Assembly: GCA_026709415.1 (NCBI GenBank)
Contig: JAPOSZ010000032.1
Coordinates: 62,001 to 126,000 of the forward strand
Length of the DNA: 64,000 nucleotides
Reading direction: 5' to 3'
Source: Flavobacteriaceae bacterium
GTDB taxonomy: Bacteria; Bacteroidota; Bacteroidia; Flavobacteriales; Flavobacteriaceae
Positions within the stretch are counted from its first letter, which is position 1, and each line of letters begins with the position of its first letter. A program made the translations under genes and the position numbers. The notes beneath the pieces were generated by a model. The model saw only the letters and a list, made by a program, of their open reading frames with translations, was not told where the DNA came from and searched no databases. This document shows positions 1-8,182 of the stretch, piece after piece.

Positions 1-243
1 TGTTGACTGAAAAAATCATCCCCCATGCACGGACGTTTTCCCCCTGGGGCTATGCATTGCAGACGTAGTGAATGGCGGAATTTTAAGTTGGCTCTGAATC
101 AAGTCGTGCGAACCATTGAACCCGATGTGGGGCTCAACGACATGATGGCACATTGGAAGACGATTTCCAAAAGCCTCAAAGAACCGACGAGGCGGAGAAC
201 CTATCAAATGAAACAATATTTCAAACTATCCAAAACAAGTTAA
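1..243 (+). pseudogene. Unidentified 3' gene remnant at window edge
   Basis: An open frame follows a TGA at 4-6 and ends at 241-243 (79 codons; first ATG at 25). The translation is basic, with a C-terminal stretch rich in Arg, Lys, Gln and Tyr (LKEPTRRRTYQMKQYF). It reminds me loosely of the C-terminus of a transposase, but I cannot name a family. It has no clear start and may be the decayed tail of an insertion sequence. Treat it as unassigned. Confidence 0.25.
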
Positions 244-275
244 TGCTTACGGGGGCAGTTATAAGTTTAATTGTT

Positions 276-283
276 TATCTTTG
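276..283 (+). promoter_or_regulatory. Candidate Bacteroidota -7 box (TATCTTTG) for the Cache lipoprotein
   Basis: TATCTTTG matches the TAnnTTTG -7 consensus of Bacteroidota housekeeping promoters and lies 35 bases before the ATG at 319. I do not see a good -33 TTTG at the expected spacing, so support rests on the -7 box and its position. Confidence 0.4.
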
Positions 284-318
284 CGGGCTTTATTATCAAC
301 TTAATTTATATCTAACTT

Positions 319-2580
319 ATGAAAAACAAATCATTTCCTAAATTTTTAGGTGTCGGATTTTTAACTGTCTTGTTGTTTTTTGGTTGTGATGACAATCAAG
401 ATGACATCGATAAGTTGAAAGAACAAGTCAATCAACTCATAGATCAGAATAAAGATGTATCGAGTTTAGAAGCTAATCTAAAGAATTTAGATGAAAGAAT
501 CAAAAGCCTTACAACATCTGTAGGCAGTCTTCCAACATCTGATGTTGTCAAAGATGTTGTTGAAGGTGAAGCCAAAAAGTTGCAAGGGATAATAGATGGA
601 TTAGAAAATCAACTTAAATCCGGTCAAGGTGAACTGACAGGACTTAGTGATTCTATTGAAAAAATAAATGAGCATCTTACCGCATTAGAATTGAAAGTGA
701 ATCCTCCGACCGCTGATCAAGTTAAGGATGATGAAACGCTCAAAGCATTTGTCACATGGGCTCATTCTGAAATCGTAGCACTCGAAAACTTAAGCGAAGC
801 AGCTGAAAATGGCCTTTTGTTGAGGACTGAAGGCAGTGACTTTAATTCAGAATCGACATATCTCTTAGTCGTTGAAAATAGTGGAGAAGTTTTGGTTCAT
901 GGAACTGTTCGAGCAGCTGAGGGTAAGAATTTTAAAGAAATCGATGATGGTAAACTATTTGAAACTATTCAAGAAGCTGGAAAAAAAGAAGGTGGGGATT
1001 TTTTTGAATATCAACATGATGGTAAAACTGAGAAAGCCTATGCTATCGGATATCAAACTGCACTCACAGGTGGTAGAGAAACGATTTTGGTCGGTGGTTA
1101 TAGAAACGAACTCTCCGATGTTTCTTACGATATTCCAGAGATATCTTGGGATGGTAAGACCTCTGCAGCAGACGTCAAAGATGAAGAGTCACTCAAGAAA
1201 TTCGTTTCTGAGACAGTTGAGTTTCTTCGAGATCCTACGACTTTAGGTACATACTCTATTGGCCAATTGCGTAACGCTTTCCAACAGGAAGGTGGTCATT
1301 GGAAATCAGGTTCTGTTTACATATGGCTTGTTAGTAGTGAAAACTACAACTTATTTCACGGTGCTAATCGAAATCTCGAACATCATCCCTCAAACTTTAA
1401 TAGAGTAGATGAAACAGGACAAAAATTTGTTGAAATCCTCGTTAATGGTGCACGAGATAATGTAGATGAAGGAAAGTTTTTAGAATATTTTTATGATAAC
1501 CCAAATAACGAGAATGATGGTCCGGAAGCAAAGCTCGGTTACACCAAGAGTTTTAGATTTCCTTTTACACAAGCTAACCAGCCATACATTGTCCTTGGCT
1601 CCGGAATCTATACAGGTGATTTAAAAACATCTGCCAAAGAAGTTGAAGATGCTGAAGGTTCTGAAAAAGATGAAAAGCTCGAAGCATTTGTCAATTGGGC
1701 TAAGACTGAAATCCAAGGAATCGCAGACTTAAGCGAAGCATCTGAAAATGGCCTTCTATTGAGAGGAGAAGACGAGAAAGGGGAGAAAAAAGAAAGCGAC
1801 TTTAATTCTGGAGACACCTATCTCATATCTATTGAAAAAGAATCTGGAGAAGTCTTAATTCACGGAGATGAACGAGAAGCTGAGGGTAAGAAACTTGAAA
1901 AAGAAATACTTGATAAAATTAAAAACGCTGCAGTAGAAGGGGGATTTGTTGAATATGAACAAGGTGATGAGACGAAGAAAGCCTATGCTGTCGAATACAC
2001 TTCTGTTATCGGATCAAAAGAGATTTTGATTGGTGGTTATACTAATGACTTATCCGATATTGATTCTACTTATAACCCGGAAATAATTAAAGATTTTGAA
2101 GAAATATCTGAAGGGATCACTGCAAAAGATGTCAATGATGAAGAGTCACTCAAGAAATTCGTCGATGCAACGGTTAAGTTTCTTGAAGGGGAAGCTCTAG
2201 GTAAATACAGTATTGGCGAGTTGCGTAATGCTTTCCGAGATGATGAAAAAGGAACTTGGAAGTCAGGTTCTGTTTACATATGGCTTGTAAGTAGCGAAAA
2301 CTACAACCTATTTCACGGAGCTAATTCAAATCTCGAACATCGACCTACAAACTTTAAACTGCAAGATGATAAGACTAAACGGTTCTTTGTTAAAGAGTTA
2401 GTTGAAGAAGCTAGAAAATATGGAGTGCATACTTTAGAATATCACTATGATAATCCTGCTAACGACGATGATGGAAAAGAACCTAAATTTGGTTACACAA
2501 GAAGTTTTAGATTTCCATTTTTGGCACCTGATCAGCCTGACATTGTCATAGGTTCGGGATTTTATTCTGGAGATAATTAA
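319..2580 (+). CDS. Lipoprotein with coiled coil and four Cache-like sensor domains
   Basis: This is a 753-residue exported protein. The N-terminus has a hydrophobic segment ending in the lipobox FFGC, so Cys23 should be lipidated. Residues about 30-130 are heptad-rich and probably form a coiled coil. Four ligand-binding-like domains follow as two A-B pairs: A1 about 138-270, B1 about 289-434, A2 about 451-584, B2 about 608-753. A domains share the pattern LxAFVxWA...ENGLLLR...EVLxHG. B domains share SGSVYIWLVSSENYNLFHGA and a GYT(K/R)SFRFPF ending, which resemble single Cache domains. No transmembrane signalling or enzymatic domain is present, so it may act as a surface binding protein or as a sensor partner for another receptor. 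A strong terminator follows, so it appears to be a single-gene unit. The Cache assignment is by pattern only. Confidence 0.7.
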   Translation: MKNKSFPKFLGVGFLTVLLFFGCDDNQDDIDKLKEQVNQLIDQNKDVSSLEANLKNLDERIKSLTTSVGSLPTSDVVKDVVEGEAKKLQGIIDGLENQLKSGQGELTGLSDSIEKINEHLTALELKVNPPTADQVKDDETLKAFVTWAHSEIVALENLSEAAENGLLLRTEGSDFNSESTYLLVVENSGEVLVHGTVRAAEGKNFKEIDDGKLFETIQEAGKKEGGDFFEYQHDGKTEKAYAIGYQTALTGGRETILVGGYRNELSDVSYDIPEISWDGKTSAADVKDEESLKKFVSETVEFLRDPTTLGTYSIGQLRNAFQQEGGHWKSGSVYIWLVSSENYNLFHGANRNLEHHPSNFNRVDETGQKFVEILVNGARDNVDEGKFLEYFYDNPNNENDGPEAKLGYTKSFRFPFTQANQPYIVLGSGIYTGDLKTSAKEVEDAEGSEKDEKLEAFVNWAKTEIQGIADLSEASENGLLLRGEDEKGEKKESDFNSGDTYLISIEKESGEVLIHGDEREAEGKKLEKEILDKIKNAAVEGGFVEYEQGDETKKAYAVEYTSVIGSKEILIGGYTNDLSDIDSTYNPEIIKDFEEISEGITAKDVNDEESLKKFVDATVKFLEGEALGKYSIGELRNAFRDDEKGTWKSGSVYIWLVSSENYNLFHGANSNLEHRPTNFKLQDDKTKRFFVKELVEEARKYGVHTLEYHYDNPANDDDGKEPKFGYTRSFRFPFLAPDQPDIVIGSGFYSGDN
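721..1620 (+). repeat. Cache A-B module, copy 1 of internal tandem duplication
   Basis: This coding segment is repeated about 0.94-0.96 kb downstream (1660-2577). Stretches such as 1303-1330 and 2263-2290 are almost identical at DNA level, and the string GAAGAGTCACTCAAGAAATT occurs in both copies. This points to duplication of a whole two-domain module with only moderate divergence since. Confidence 0.8.
1660..2577 (+). repeat. Cache A-B module, copy 2 of internal tandem duplication
   Basis: This is the second copy of the module described at 721-1620. It differs by a short acidic/lysine insertion in domain A2 (around 1760-1800, encoding GEDEKGEKKE) and by scattered substitutions. Confidence 0.8.
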
Positions 2581-2637
2581 AACACCTTTATCTGCATAGT
2601 CAGACGGATTTTCATTAATCCGCTTATGTTGTACATC

Positions 2638-2676
2638 AATTACCCCCACCTCTTCATGAGGTGGGGGTAATTTTTT
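2638..2676 (+). terminator. Rho-independent terminator after the Cache lipoprotein
   Basis: There is a perfect 15-bp stem (2638-2652 with 2658-2672), a TTCAT loop and a following T tract to 2676. It begins 58 bases after the lipoprotein stop. The stem core is CCCCCACCTC/GAGGTGGGGG. The structure is nearly symmetric and could also act on the other strand. Confidence 0.9.
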
Positions 2677-2680
2677 GTTT

Positions 2681-3588
2681 GCATCATCAATTGGTTTGAA
2701 TCGATTTTGAAACCGCCTCAAAAGAGTAAGATGAAAGTTTTTATAGTTTCTGAAACCTCTTATGATAGGGGTATAACTACTTATGATTCCTTAGTTCGGA
2801 CAACTTTGGCATTAGATTATTCAAAAACAAGTGCATGAATCACAACTTTTTGTGATTTAGAAAGATATAAAACTACTTGATCATTTCTTCGACACCTTAT
2901 TCGATAACACTTCTAGCTGGTAAGTAATAACATCTGATAGCTTCTTTTACACTAAGAAAGTTCAAAATGCCATTAACGCATTCTCGATGTTGCTTCATTT
3001 AATCAACAAAGCGATTCCATTCTTGAAACTCGAAATTTAATTTCTTTCTACGATTCTGATTCTTGACTTCGATGATCAACCCATGTCTGAATCATAATTA
3101 TTTCTTAATCAGTTTGTTTTTCATTTTTTCTTTGATTTTTGGAAGAATCAAAGCTCACTTGGCGATTGGTTACGTGGTTTTTGCGTTGATTTGAATCTTG
3201 CGTTATCAAAAATCAAAGCATTTTGAATCGGATGACCCAATCATGATCGCTTTGAGAAAAGTTCAGGTATCGGAGGTTCGAGACAATAGTAGTCAAAGAC
3301 TGTTTTTATTGCCATCAAGACGAGATCACTTGCAAGAGCATATTGATCAAATCATCGAATGACATCTGCCAAGAATAGGCAAATACCTCACACGAAATAG
3401 ACAAGGTAAAAACAGCTTGATTTAGTAAAAAAACTATTGATAATCAATCTATTACAAACGTAAATCACCAAGTCAAGAATTCAAATAATTTTCATGTGCA
3501 AACTTTTGAATTGAATTTACAAGTGAATTGAACTTGTCTTTCTTGCCAATCGAGATGAAGAAACAAAACTAAAATGGTGTTGATTAGA
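2681..3588. other. Gene-free stretch, probably decayed coding DNA
   Basis: No intact gene is visible over about 900 bases. Short open stretches occur, for example from ATG 2731 (about 35 codons, MKVFIVSETSYDRG...) and around 2964-3040, but they are broken by stops and match nothing I recognise. A small hairpin (CTTTGATT/AATCAAAG) sits near 3130-3155. The texture suggests old gene remnants like those further downstream. Confidence 0.4.
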
Positions 3589-3618
3589 GTTGGAGCTCTA
3601 AATACTTTATTAAATTTG
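3589..3618 (+). promoter_or_regulatory. Candidate promoter of the RelE-type toxin-antitoxin locus
   Basis: TAAATTTG at 3611-3618 fits the -7 consensus TAnnTTTG. GTTG at 3589-3592, one mismatch from TTTG, lies 18 bases upstream. The antitoxin ATG is 24 bases beyond the -7 box, giving a short leader. Confidence 0.45.
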
Positions 3619-3641
3619 TTAACTAAGAAAGATTTTTTATC

Positions 3642-3941
3642 ATGAGTAAACAAGAATCTAATCCATTTGTGGATCCAGAATATGTTAAGTTTGGAATGAG
3701 TTATCTCATTGATTACATACTGTACCTTGAAAAAAAAATAGATGATTTGGAAAAGAAAATATTTCCGGAAAGTGATATTGATGTTAGTGATTTAAACCCC
3801 GAGGATAAAGAGACCATTGATAGTGTTAAAACATCTTTTAAAGAAATGGAATTAATTCTTGATGGCAAGCTAGAAGCGATTCCGAGTGAAGAATTCATCA
3901 AAGTTTTAAACTCAGAAAATGTAATGAATAGTCCAGAGTAA
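3642..3941 (+). CDS. Small acidic protein, probable antitoxin of a decayed RelE-type pair
   Basis: This is a 99-residue acidic protein. Residues 15-40 are predicted helical with a charged heptad segment (YLEKKIDDLEKKI). The C-terminal part, FKEMELILDGKLEAIPSEEFI, resembles the toxin-wrapping tail of RelB/Phd-like antitoxins. It ends at 3941, and the toxin remnant begins three bases later at 3945, the usual antitoxin-toxin arrangement. No classical DNA-binding motif is evident. The reading frame is intact although the toxin is broken, which is the expected direction of decay because loss of an antitoxin before its toxin would be lethal. Function is inferred from context and weak pattern similarity. 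Confidence 0.55.
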   Translation: MSKQESNPFVDPEYVKFGMSYLIDYILYLEKKIDDLEKKIFPESDIDVSDLNPEDKETIDSVKTSFKEMELILDGKLEAIPSEEFIKVLNSENVMNSPE

Positions 3942-3944
3942 TCA

Positions 3945-4336
3945 ATGTTTAAAATTGATTGTACTCCAGAGTTTATAAAAAATGTTTAAGACTTTCTAAA
4001 AAGTATCCATCTCTAAAAGAAGAAGTTTCACATCTCATTAAATCCTTAAGTGATAATCCAAAGCAAGGGGATTGATTAAAAAACCAGTGCTACAAGATTA
4101 GAATTAATATTAAGTCTAAAGGAAGTGGTGCTCGATTGATTACCCATATCGCATTTCTTCAATCGAGGGTTTTGATTTTGACCATTTATGATAAAGCAAA
4201 ACAGTCGAGTATAACCCAAAAAGAAATTAACAGGTTGATCAATACGGCAATGGAAAAGAGAAACAGATTTGAAATACTTGATGAAATGGGAATTAAAGAC
4301 TTTTTTAAGCGACGTATATATCGCAATCGAATCTAG
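3945..4336 (+). pseudogene. RelE/ParE-family mRNA interferase toxin, inactivated
   Basis: Conceptual translation joins three pieces. First comes MFKIDCTPEFIKNV from ATG 3945. Then, after a frameshift near 3984-3990, comes LRLSKKYPSLKEEVSHLIKS...NPKQGD. After an in-frame TGA at 4073-4075 comes NQCYKIRINIKSKGSGARLI, then ITHIAF and LILTIYDKAKQSSI. These match the usual layout of Bacteroidota RelE-like toxins: an F-x(5)-RLSKKYPSL helix region, NPxQG, YKIR, KSKGxGARxI, and the YDKxxxxxI C-terminus. The fragment continues to a stop at 4334-4336 with a C-terminus I do not recognise. One frameshift and one nonsense codon make a functional toxin unlikely. Confidence 0.75.
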
Positions 4337-4460
4337 TTTTGTTTTGGTCATTCTGTGGTATGAGTCAAACATGATGTATACCATATTTTAGAAGGCTCTT
4401 ATCTTTGGGGAACCTTACAGTTCAATATGAAGTCATAAACGTCAAAGTCAAGGAAATGTT

Positions 4461-4745
4461 GTGTTAACTGGACCGAGTTATTCACCGAATACAAAAAAAA
4501 GACACTTTGAAAATTCAGTTTTTTTGTCAATTTCTATTATTCAAAGGGCTCATTTCATTAAATTTATTCATTATAGAAATTATAAGATGAAAAGGGGTTT
4601 CGTTTATGATCGTCATTCAGATCTAGACTTGATTTTAAAAAAAGAAAAATCCAAGGCTTTAAAAAGTTTAAAAACAGCCTCTCTTAGACAAGCAAGACTT
4701 ATTAATAGCATTTTTGAAGCCCCCTACATACTTATCGAGAAATAG
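4461..4745 (+). CDS. Short open frame of unknown significance
   Basis: This 94-codon open frame has an alternative ATG at 4587. It encodes a basic peptide with LDLILKKEKSKALKSLKTA near the middle. It lies in a stretch of decayed toxin-antitoxin DNA and has no recognised family. It may be chance, or part of the broken locus that follows. Confidence 0.15.
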   Translation: MLTGPSYSPNTKKRHFENSVFLSISIIQRAHFIKFIHYRNYKMKRGFVYDRHSDLDLILKKEKSKALKSLKTASLRQARLINSIFEAPYILIEK

Positions 4746-4933
4746 CCAATTCCATCGAATTTATTAAGACGAAAGCTCGAATAGAGGATAAAGAAAACGG
4801 AAAAAAACTTCAAAATGTATGTGGTGCCACTAAAAAATGGTCAAATGAGGATTTTGAATCTTTTTTAGATGATGTTTATCTCAGCAGGCCCCACGCAAAG
4901 CCTGAATTATCAGACTTTGGTAGGAAGAAGTAG
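4718..4933 (+). pseudogene. Remnant of a small antitoxin-like gene upstream of the PIN remnant
   Basis: An open frame without an ATG reads IANSIEFIKTKARIEDKENG and continues through GATKKWSNEDFESFLDDVY to a TAG at 4931-4933. The C-terminal pattern of a Gly-x-x-Lys followed by a (D/E)DF helix loosely resembles the small DUF2281-type proteins that accompany PIN toxins. It stops exactly where the PIN-like frame begins. The 5' end is lost. Confidence 0.35.
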
Positions 4934-5065
4934 TGCTTTTTGACACCAATGTGGTTATTGATTACATTGCAAGGAAAAAGCTTTACTGAAGATGCTGTAA
5001 ATGAGTTATTCATGGCTACACCAAAAATAAATACTAACATCAATAAGCAATCTATAACCAATTAA
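4930..5065 (+). pseudogene. PIN-domain (VapC-like) toxin remnant, truncated and frameshifted
   Basis: Translation gives VVLFDTNVVIDYIA, the N-terminal strand of PIN ribonucleases with the first metal-binding Asp. After a frameshift in the A-rich run at about 4971-4979 it continues as GKSFTEDAVNELFMAT and ends at TAA 5063-5065. The LFDTNVVIDYI...F.EDA..LF pattern is diagnostic of the start of PIN-domain toxins. The remaining two thirds of the domain, with the other acidic residues, are missing. This is the second decayed toxin-antitoxin locus in about 1.2 kb. Confidence 0.65.
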
Positions 5066-6981
5066 GGTCATTTGCTAGCATGTTCAAACTGCTACTGCTA
5101 CATGATTTCATATTGATTTAAACTTTAGAAAAATAGAATGGGAGGTGTAATCAAGATAATGGATTATCTCGTAAAAAATTAAATTAAAAACAGAATAGTA
5201 ACGAATGACTAAAGACTACACAAAATACGACTTTCATGACAAAAAAAACAATGTTCATTATACAAAACTCCACAAAAATGGATTGGCAAAAGAGATAATC
5301 ATATATCTATTAAAAGAAGATATAGTTAAAAGGCATGAAATAAATGAAGAAAAACTTAACGAAGTTGGTAAGCGACTACGTGTCGAAACTGAAGATGAAT
5401 TCCAAGGTTTCCGGAATGATGGTAAGATAAAACGGTATTTTGAATCAGAACTAATTAATGATAAGAAGTATTACATCTCTAGAGGTTGGACTAAGGATAG
5501 TATTGATAAATTAATCGAGTATGCTAGGGTTAAGGACAAAAATTTAGACATCATTCCAAGTAACTCTCAAACTGCTTATGATAAAAAGCACACAGTGGAT
5601 TTAGACTTTTTTAATCAAGAGGATTTTTTGCTGCTTAAAACTTGGATGGGCAAACCATACGATAAGACAAGAAACTGTCATCAAGAGACATTAAGTAGGA
5701 TTAATAATGATAAAGGCCCTCTAAAAAAATGGAAGTATTGGCATCAATGTGTCGGCCAAAGACTCTATCCAAATATTGAGCAACCTAAACCGACATCCAA
5801 TATTGTTAATCGAAATAGTTTTTTCAAAAGCATGCTTTGGTCTAAAATATTCCCGTTAAATACGGAGTCTGATGGAGATCATTGGTTGTCTTTTTGTCTG
5901 AATATTACTTTGGATTTAGAGGAAGTCAATGATTTATCATTTAAAATAGCATTAGAAACAAACAATGACAACCCTAGAAGGCCATCTCTTTTAAAAATCA
6001 GACCTCAGCCGCTATACATCAGTGTTGATGACCAATCTATTAACAGCTGGGAAAGTCTCATAGGTCAATCAGTGGATTATATCAAACAACATCAATCAGA
6101 TTATTGGGAGATTAAGAAGCGATTTGCCATAGATAAGAAATCTACAAAGAGCTCTAAAAACCTCATTTTATACGGACCACCTGGAACGGGTAAAACCTAT
6201 AAAGCCAAAGCATTATCGGTTCAAATGGCAGATTCGATATTCTATAGTCAAGATAGCTCGAATCGGAAAGGTTTGATGAATCGATTTAAAGAGTTATTGC
6301 ATCAAAAGCGAATCATAGTGACAACTTTCCATCAATCCTACAGTTATGAAGATTTTGTAGAAGGGATAAAACCCAAGATTGAAAATAATCAAGTAATTTA
6401 TGATATTCAACTTGGGGTATTTAGGGAAATTTGTCAAAAAGCCTTAGACAAACCCGATGAGGATTTTGTCTTAATCATTGATGAAATCAATAGAGGAAAT
6501 GTAGCTGCAACTTTTGGTGAATTAATTACCTTAATTGAAAAAGATAAGCGCATGGGACAAGAAGAAGAAATTAAAGTTCAATTGCCTTATTCTAAAAAAC
6601 TGTTTGGTGTTCCATGTAATATCCACATCATCGGGACGATGAATACGGCTGATAGATCAGTAGAAGCACTGGATTCAGCATTAAGAAGAAGGTTCGACTT
6701 TCAAGAAATTGGTCCCAATACTGAATTACTCAATGACATTGAAGTTAAAGGAATCAATCTTAAAAATATTCTCGAACAAATCAACAAACGAATTGAAATT
6801 CTTCTTGACCGAAATCATGCCATCGGACATTCGTACTTTTTAAAACTCAAAAATGAATCTCAAGAAAGGGAAAAGAATCAATTATTTATCGATATTCTTC
6901 ACAACAATATCATTCCATTGCTTCAAGAACATTTTTATTCTGACATTTCAAAAATCGATCTTGTTTTAGGTCCAGAGTTTG

Positions 6982-6989
6982 TTAAAAAA
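6982..6989 (+). repeat. Left 8-bp target site duplication of the transposon
   Basis: TTAAAAAA directly abuts the first G of the left terminal inverted repeat. The same octamer follows the right inverted repeat at 10327-10334. Eight-base duplications in AT-rich targets are characteristic of IS1595-family insertions. Confidence 0.9.
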
Positions 6990-7010
6990 GGGGCTTATAT
7001 ACCTGAGTGC
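6990..7010 (+). repeat. Left terminal inverted repeat of the transposon
   Basis: Twenty-one bases, GGGGCTTATATACC followed by TGAGTGC, are the exact reverse complement of 10306-10326. Weak similarity (CAAA) continues for a few bases inward. Confidence 0.92.
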
Positions 7011-7138
7011 TCAAAAGTAACTGATTTTTTAGATTGATCTTATCGGCAAATCAAATAACCTCTATTTTGTAGGTCGGAATAAAGATGATTCATTGATTAT
7101 TTTTTTTTGATTTCATACTGATTCTTTCAAAAAAAGTG

Positions 7139-7146
7139 TATATTTG
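7139..7146 (+). promoter_or_regulatory. Candidate -7 box (TATATTTG) driving the transposon operon
   Basis: TATATTTG is a perfect TAnnTTTG match, 28 bases before the transposase ATG at 7175. T-rich DNA lies upstream, but no TTTG is at the usual 19-21 base distance. The promoter is inside the element, so its genes could be expressed wherever it inserts. Confidence 0.5.
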
Positions 7147-7174
7147 TGCATTCAAATAGACAAAAATAGATATC

Positions 7175-8182
7175 ATGAATCAACCAAAAACAACTCAAAA
7201 ACAAAAAGGAATCGCCCCAGGAAAATATCATCGTAAAGGGATTTCATGGTTCCAGATATTGAAGATGTTTCCCGATGATGAAACGGCAGAACAGTGGTTT
7301 GCTTTTCAACGATGGGGGCATGAACCCAAGTGTCCTCATTGTGGATCAACCAATGTATTAAGCGGTACAAAACATCCCTCCATGCCTTATCATTGTCGAG
7401 ATTGTCGGAAGCGATTCAGTGTGCGAGTCAACTCAGTCATGCAAGACACTAAGCTAAGCTATCGAATTTGGGCGATCGCTGTTTATATTTTAACGACAGG
7501 CATTAAAGGCGTCTCTAGCATGAAATTACATCGTGATTTAGGTATCACACAGAAAGCTGCATGGCATTTGGCACATCGTATAAGAAAAACATGGGAAGTC
7601 AATCAGTGCTTATTTTCTGGACCCACTGAAGTGGATGAAACCTATATGGGTGGGAAAGAAAAGAATAAACACGCCGATAAAAAACTCCAAGCGGGAAGAG
7701 GTGCGGTTGGTAAAACCATTGTCGCTGGTGCTAAAAATCGTGAAACGAATCAAATTCAAGCACAAGTGGTAGAGAATACAAAAACAAAAACATTAACTGA
7801 TTTTGTCAATGAAACAACCAAGAAAGGAACAGAAGTATTCACCGATGACTTATCTTCGTACAATCAATTAGTGAAAGAATACATCCACCAAAAAGTGAAG
7901 CATTCGGTCAATGAATGGGTACATGGAGATGTCCATACCAACGGCATTGAATCGTTTTGGTCTTTATTGAAACGGGGTTATTATGGGACGTATCACAAGT
8001 TATCTTCTTGGCAACTGGATCGTTACGTGACGGAGTTTGCTGGTCGGCATAATGTACGGGGCATGAATACGATGGAGCAAATGAATCAAATGGCTTCAGG
8101 ATTTGAAGGAAAGCGATTGACATACCAAACGTTGATAAAGAGTAATCCGAACTTTTATTGTATTGAGAATGAATCCAACTAA
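7175..8182 (+). CDS. IS1595-family (ISXO2-like) transposase
   Basis: This 335-residue DDE transposase acts on the terminal repeats of the surrounding element. An N-terminal zinc ribbon is visible as C53PHC56 and C74RDC77, followed by a helix-turn-helix-like segment (GITQKAAWHLAHRI). The ISXO2/IS1595 catalytic domain has EVDETYMGGKEK (Asp154), VFTDDLSSY (Asp224) and HTNGIESFWSLLKRGYYGTY (Glu259), the conserved family pattern. Length is normal for the family and no frame damage is seen, so the enzyme is probably functional. The stop codon overlaps the start of the methyltransferase by 14 bases, which suggests translational coupling of transposition and cargo expression. Confidence 0.92.
   Translation: MNQPKTTQKQKGIAPGKYHRKGISWFQILKMFPDDETAEQWFAFQRWGHEPKCPHCGSTNVLSGTKHPSMPYHCRDCRKRFSVRVNSVMQDTKLSYRIWAIAVYILTTGIKGVSSMKLHRDLGITQKAAWHLAHRIRKTWEVNQCLFSGPTEVDETYMGGKEKNKHADKKLQAGRGAVGKTIVAGAKNRETNQIQAQVVENTKTKTLTDFVNETTKKGTEVFTDDLSSYNQLVKEYIHQKVKHSVNEWVHGDVHTNGIESFWSLLKRGYYGTYHKLSSWQLDRYVTEFAGRHNVRGMNTMEQMNQMASGFEGKRLTYQTLIKSNPNFYCIENESN

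Larger units (their letters stand above)
5205..7037 (+). pseudogene. mcrB: McrB-type AAA+ GTPase, 3' end displaced by a transposon
   Basis: This encodes the motor subunit of a McrBC modification-dependent restriction system. Residues 1 to about 310 form the variable N-terminal part, expected to recognise modified DNA. The AAA+ module follows: Walker A GPPGTGKT near 324, Walker B LIIDEINRG near 424-432, the McrB signature GTMNTADRS near 476, and the arginine cluster LRRRFDF near 493. Residues 1-595 are native. A transposon begins after codon 595, and the present frame ends with 15 foreign residues encoded by its left terminus. The missing 50 C-terminal codons survive at 10335-10484. Removing the element and one 8-bp target copy restores a 645-codon gene overlapping mcrC. 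The AAA+ motifs remain, so residual activity of the truncated protein cannot be excluded. Confidence 0.88.
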
